Notes under the pieces: model-generated
What the model saw: the letters and a program-made list of their open reading frames with translations, nothing else
Databases searched by the model: none
Told to the model about the DNA's origin: nothing
Shown here: positions 5,297 through 7,642 of the stretch, piece after piece
Layout of the letters: each line of letters opens with the position of its first letter
Numbering within the stretch: position 1 is the stretch's first letter
NCBI GenBank assembly: GCA_934876235.1
Contig: CAKXKM010000082.1
Span: 1-7,642, forward strand
DNA: 7,642 nt
DNA from: Collinsella sp. AF02-46-1
Lineage (GTDB): Bacteria > Actinomycetota > Coriobacteriia > Coriobacteriales > Coriobacteriaceae
Direction: 5' to 3'
Position numbers and translations under genes: made by a program

Positions 5297-7186
5297 CTAG
5301 GCCTTGGCGGCCTCGGCGTCGGCAGGAACTTCAGCGGCAGCGGCGCGACCGTACTCGGCCTTGCCCATCTCGGACCACTCGGGCTCCTCGTCGGGCATGG
5401 AGCCGGCCTCCTTGCCGAAGAACTCCTTGAGACAGTTGACGGCAACGATGAGGCCCAGGACCATCAGCAGGACAGCGAAGACGAGCTGCAGGCCCTTAGT
5501 GGCAGCGACGGAGACGGCAGCCGTGGTGGCGGTAGCCGGGATGGTGCCAAAGAAGCCATAAGCCTGGACGGCGGTCATGCAGCCCATGGCGCTCTGGACC
5601 AGCGAGGTGAACGTGCAGCAGAGCAGGAAGGCGACGGGCACGTAGAGCATCCAACCCTTGCGGCCAGTGCACTTGCAGAACACGGCGAGGGTGATCATGG
5701 TCATACCGCCAAGCAGCTGGTTGGAGGCACCAAAGAGCGGCCAGATGTTGGCATAGCCGCCAAAGGCGAGGGCGAGGCCGGGAAGCAGGGTGACGACCGT
5801 GGCGAACCAGGGGTTGCCGAGGACCTTCATGTAGCCGGCCTTGGACTCGATGGCCAGGGCGTCGTTGGTCTGGGCAAAGAACTCGGAGAACGAGGTGCGG
5901 GCGATGCGGGCGACAGCGTCGAGCGAGGTCAGGGCCAGAGCGGAAACGTTCATGGTCATAAAGACGGTAGCGAGCGTGCCGTCAACGCCAAAGGCCTGCA
6001 TACCGCGGGAGATGCCGGCGGCAAAGATCTGGAACGGGGTGGAAGCGACGCCGGCATTGAGGGCGCCGGTACCGGCGGTGTTCATGTCGGAGAACATGAT
6101 GCCGGCAACGATGATGGCGAGGATGCCGACGAAGGACTCGACGACCATGGCGCCATAGCCGACCTTGACGGCGTCCTGCTCCTTTTCGACCTGCTTAGAA
6201 GAGGTGCCGGAAGAAACGAGGCTGTGGAAACCGGAGAGAGCGCCGCAAGCAACGGAGACAAACAGGACGGGGAACATCATGCCGGAAGCGCTGGAGAAGC
6301 CGGTAAAGACCGGGGCGGTCATCGTGGCCTGACCGTTAACACCAAGGACGACGATGCCGAGGACAGCGCAGGCGATCATGACAATCATCATGATCGAGGT
6401 GAGGTAGTCACGCGGGGTCTTGAGCATCTGGATGGGCATAGCGCCGGCGAAGACCAGGTAGACCATAACGACGGCGAACCACTGGAACTTGTCCAGGTAG
6501 ACCGGGAACTGCATGCCGACGGCGAACATGAGGACCATGAGGACCACGCCGGTGACAAACTCGGCAGCACCGGTGAGGTTGAACTTCTTCTGGGCCCAAC
6601 CAAAGGCGATAGCGACGAAGGTGAACAGGATGGAGATGGTACCAGCGCAGCCAGCGGCATAGGACTTGGTGAAGTCGATGGCACCGGTAGCGGCGCCAGA
6701 AGCGTCAACGGCCGGGGTGAACATGAACGTCTTGCAGACCATGTCGGTGAAGGCGGCGATGACGATGATGCAGAACAGCCAGCAGAACAGCAGGAACAGG
6801 CGACGGCCGGTCTTGCCGATGTACTTCTCGATGAGCTGAGCGAGCGACTTGCCGTTGTTCTTCATCGAAGCGTACAGAGCACCAAAGTCGTGGACGGCGC
6901 CAAAGAAGATGCCGCCGACGAGGACCCAGAGCACGACGGGCAGCCAGCCAAAGGCCATGGCGACGATCGTACCCGTGACAGGGCCAGCACCGCAGATCGA
7001 GCTGAACTGATGCGAGAACGCGGTAAAGGCGGAGACGGGCGAGAAGCTCTTGCCGTCCTTCATGCGCTTGGCCGGCGTGAGGGCCTCTTTGTCAACGCCC
7101 CACTTGTTGGCCAGCCAACGGCCGTAGCCCAGATAGCCGCAGGCGAGCACCGCCGCGGCCACAACCATGAGCAAAACTCCGTTCAT
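5297..7186 (-). CDS. cstA: CstA-family peptide/pyruvate transporter
   Basis: A 629-residue polytopic membrane protein of the carbon-starvation CstA/BtsT family, whose members import peptides or pyruvate (known for the family). Family landmarks: first membrane segment at 3-23, HQFSSICGAGPVTG (59-72), GAVHDFG (96-102), SGFHSLVSSGTSSKQ (318-332) and WPLFGASNQLLGG (482-494). There are many hydrophobic segments up to about residue 585, then a hydrophilic Ala/Glu-rich tail (590-629). It is shorter than E. coli CstA (about 700 residues) but looks complete. The start ATG has a near-ideal GAGGAGG seven bases upstream. It appears monocistronic, with a terminator behind it and a long structured leader containing another terminator in front, so control by attenuation is likely (inference). 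Substrate choice between peptide and pyruvate cannot be read from sequence alone. Confidence 0.95.
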   Translation of the reverse strand: MNGVLLMVVAAAVLACGYLGYGRWLANKWGVDKEALTPAKRMKDGKSFSPVSAFTAFSHQFSSICGAGPVTGTIVAMAFGWLPVVLWVLVGGIFFGAVHDFGALYASMKNNGKSLAQLIEKYIGKTGRRLFLLFCWLFCIIVIAAFTDMVCKTFMFTPAVDASGAATGAIDFTKSYAAGCAGTISILFTFVAIAFGWAQKKFNLTGAAEFVTGVVLMVLMFAVGMQFPVYLDKFQWFAVVMVYLVFAGAMPIQMLKTPRDYLTSIMMIVMIACAVLGIVVLGVNGQATMTAPVFTGFSSASGMMFPVLFVSVACGALSGFHSLVSSGTSSKQVEKEQDAVKVGYGAMVVESFVGILAIIVAGIMFSDMNTAGTGALNAGVASTPFQIFAAGISRGMQAFGVDGTLATVFMTMNVSALALTSLDAVARIARTSFSEFFAQTNDALAIESKAGYMKVLGNPWFATVVTLLPGLALAFGGYANIWPLFGASNQLLGGMTMITLAVFCKCTGRKGWMLYVPVAFLLCCTFTSLVQSAMGCMTAVQAYGFFGTIPATATTAAVSVAATKGLQLVFAVLLMVLGLIVAVNCLKEFFGKEAGSMPDEEPEWSEMGKAEYGRAAAAEVPADAEAAKA

Positions 7187-7221
7187 TACATTTCCTCCTC
7201 TAAAAAGAACTTCCTAGACAT

Positions 7222-7260
7222 AAAAAATGAGGGCCGTCGGTTGCGCTCGACGGCCCTCAT
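7222..7260 (-). terminator. leader terminator (attenuator) upstream of cstA
   Basis: A perfect 13-bp stem (7248-7260 with 7227-7239, loop of 8) is followed on the minus strand by TTTTTT (7227-7222). It ends 35 bases before the cstA start codon and has no gene immediately upstream of it. The only good promoter seen lies further upstream, so cstA expression should depend on reading through this site. Confidence 0.85.
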
Positions 7261-7380
7261 CTTCATCAGCCGCCCGTTATCGTACGGGCTAGCTGTATGT
7301 GCTAACCCGCATCAGATAATTACTACGCTGATAATGTTTAGCTGATGCGTGAACATGTCTAAGAAATCCTCTTCAATCAT

Positions 7381-7409
7381 GATGTGAACGATCCGTGCGT
7401 GTTCACATC
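7381..7409. promoter_or_regulatory. GATGTGAAC inverted repeat downstream of the cstA promoter
   Basis: GATGTGAAC (7381-7389) and GTTCACATC (7401-7409) are perfectly complementary with an 11-base gap, and another GTGAAC occurs at 7349-7354. It lies just downstream of the predicted cstA transcript start, where a bound repressor would block elongation; as RNA it would be a 9-bp hairpin. The half-site spacing is too wide for a standard CRP site. Confidence 0.45.
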
Positions 7410-7427
7410 CCCCAGTGGTTGAAAAGG

Positions 7428-7456
7428 AGTATGAAACTTTAGTTACCTAAAGTCAA
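7428..7456 (-). promoter_or_regulatory. sigma-70-type promoter of the cstA leader
   Basis: On the minus strand TTGACT (7456-7451) and CATACT (7433-7428) are spaced by exactly 17 bases, the best promoter match in the window. It points toward cstA and would start RNA near 7421. Its spacer is filled by a palindrome described separately. Confidence 0.65.
7436..7453. promoter_or_regulatory. operator-like palindrome inside the cstA promoter
   Basis: ACTTTAG (7436-7442) and CTAAAGT (7447-7453) are perfectly complementary around TTAC. The palindrome covers most of the spacer and three bases of the -35 box, a typical repressor position. The half-site TTAGGTAAC-CTAA style loosely recalls DtxR/IdeR-family metal-repressor boxes, but a family assignment is only a guess. 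Confidence 0.5.
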
Positions 7457-7475
7457 CGCAAATTTGTAATGGATT

Positions 7476-7505
7476 TTCAAATTCTTTTGAATTTCTCGTT
7501 ATAAA
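7476..7505 (+). promoter_or_regulatory. weak candidate promoter for a rightward gene
   Basis: TATAAA (7500-7505) is a good -10 box, but the -35 (TTCAAA, 7476-7481, 18-base spacing) is poor. The region is AT-rich and includes AAATTC/GAATTT. It would drive a plus-strand transcript divergent from cstA. Confidence 0.25.
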
Positions 7506-7642
7506 ACGCCACTGACCTCGGACTTTACCGAACGACAGTTTTTGCTTGAGAGATGCCCCTCGGGAGCGGGGCGGGCGCCTGCCGCCATATATGAACTTTC
7601 CTGCTCGGACAGTCCTGCTCACGACGGAGGCCACATTAAGTG
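7506..7642 (+). other. probable leader of a plus-strand gene running off the window
   Basis: No convincing gene lies in this stretch. At its very end GGAGG (7626-7630) stands nine bases before a GTG (7640-7642), which could be the start of a gene beyond the edge. Within it are GC-rich stems (GCCCC/GGGGC around 7554-7571) and a direct repeat CCTGCTC (7600-7606 and 7614-7620) around GGACAGTCC. The call rests on the ribosome-binding-site match alone. Confidence 0.25.

Larger units (their letters stand above)
7187..7421 (-). ncRNA. structured cstA leader, possible riboregulator
   Basis: If transcription starts near 7421, the cstA leader is about 235 bases long with no convincing protein. In minus-strand order it can form four elements. 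(i) A stem of CGCATCAG with CTGATGCG (7349-7342 with 7315-7308). (ii) A hairpin of 7308-7301 with 7293-7286, one G-U pair. (iii) A hairpin of 7295-7267 built from CAGC/GCTG plus GCCCGT/ACGGGC. (iv) The terminator at 7222-7260. Hairpins (ii) and (iii) share 7286-7293 and exclude each other, as in an attenuator or riboswitch. I recognise no known riboswitch class. It could also be an independent small RNA ending at the terminator. Confidence 0.5.

Noticed and set aside
4433..7345. Very long plus-strand open frame opposite both the JetD-like gene and cstA
   Set aside because: It is a shadow in GC-rich DNA: His/Asp/Gly-rich composition, no recognisable domain, and it runs across two well-supported minus-strand genes, their intergenic region and terminator.
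7383..7407. CRP-type site TGTGA...TCACA
   Set aside because: The half-sites are 15 bases apart rather than 6, so it does not fit CRP/FNR geometry.
7431..7442. ATG AAA CTT TAG after AAGGAG on the plus strand, as a mini leader peptide
   Set aside because: The gap between the ribosome binding site and ATG is only one base, and the bases are better explained as the -10 box and operator of the minus-strand promoter.
7506..7615. Minus-strand resemblance to a glycine riboswitch (CCGAGGGGCA, then CTCTCAAGCAAAA)
   Set aside because: The essential upstream GGAGAG partner and the downstream GGACAG element are missing, CTCTCAGG is altered, and the paired stems do not form in the expected order.
7443..7634. 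63-codon minus-strand open frame beginning MASVVSRTV
   Set aside because: No ribosome binding site or recognisable domain, and it runs through the promoter and GC-rich stems upstream of the cstA leader.

Overview
The window looks like chromosomal DNA from a high-GC, anaerobic, gut-type actinobacterium of the class Coriobacteriia, with Collinsella or a close relative the best guess. This is an inference from gene content, GC-rich codon use, Shine-Dalgarno sites of the GAAAGGGG / GAGGAGG type and the style of the intergenic repeats. No ribosomal marker is present to confirm it.

Layout. (1) 2-1012, plus: a trans-polyprenyl diphosphate synthase missing only its first few codons. (2) 1152-2057, plus: a soluble protein with two peptidoglycan-binding repeats and a shrunken C-terminal domain, which resembles mycobacterial CwlM without the zinc site. 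(3) 2096-2170, plus: tRNA-Gln(UUG), followed by a clear intrinsic terminator. (4) 2217-2920: about 700 bases without a convincing gene. They hold a tRNA-3'-end duplicate, a GC-rich repeat in two copies, a long REP-like hairpin, and an AT-rich 230-bp element bounded by 30-bp inverted repeats. (5) 2921-5113, minus: a 730-residue protein with an N-terminal winged-helix-like domain, a roughly 320-residue charged disordered linker and a C-terminal JetD/DUF2220-like TOPRIM domain with its acidic residues intact. (6) 5297-7186, minus: a CstA-family transporter, separated from the JetD-like gene by a strong terminator. (7) 7187-7642: a long structured cstA leader with a terminator just before the ribosome binding site, a good sigma-70-type promoter with a palindrome in its spacer, and about 190 bases that probably lead into a plus-strand gene beyond the window.

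The genes do not form one pathway. Polyprenyl diphosphates could serve respiratory quinones or other lipids. The CwlM-like protein, if the analogy holds, would act on cell-wall precursor synthesis from the cytoplasm. CstA would import peptides or pyruvate under control of a leader attenuator.

The strongest leads are the stand-alone JetD-like TOPRIM protein without JetA/B/C neighbours, the putative CwlM-type pseudo-amidase, the cstA leader with mutually exclusive hairpins, and the repeat cluster behind the tRNA.
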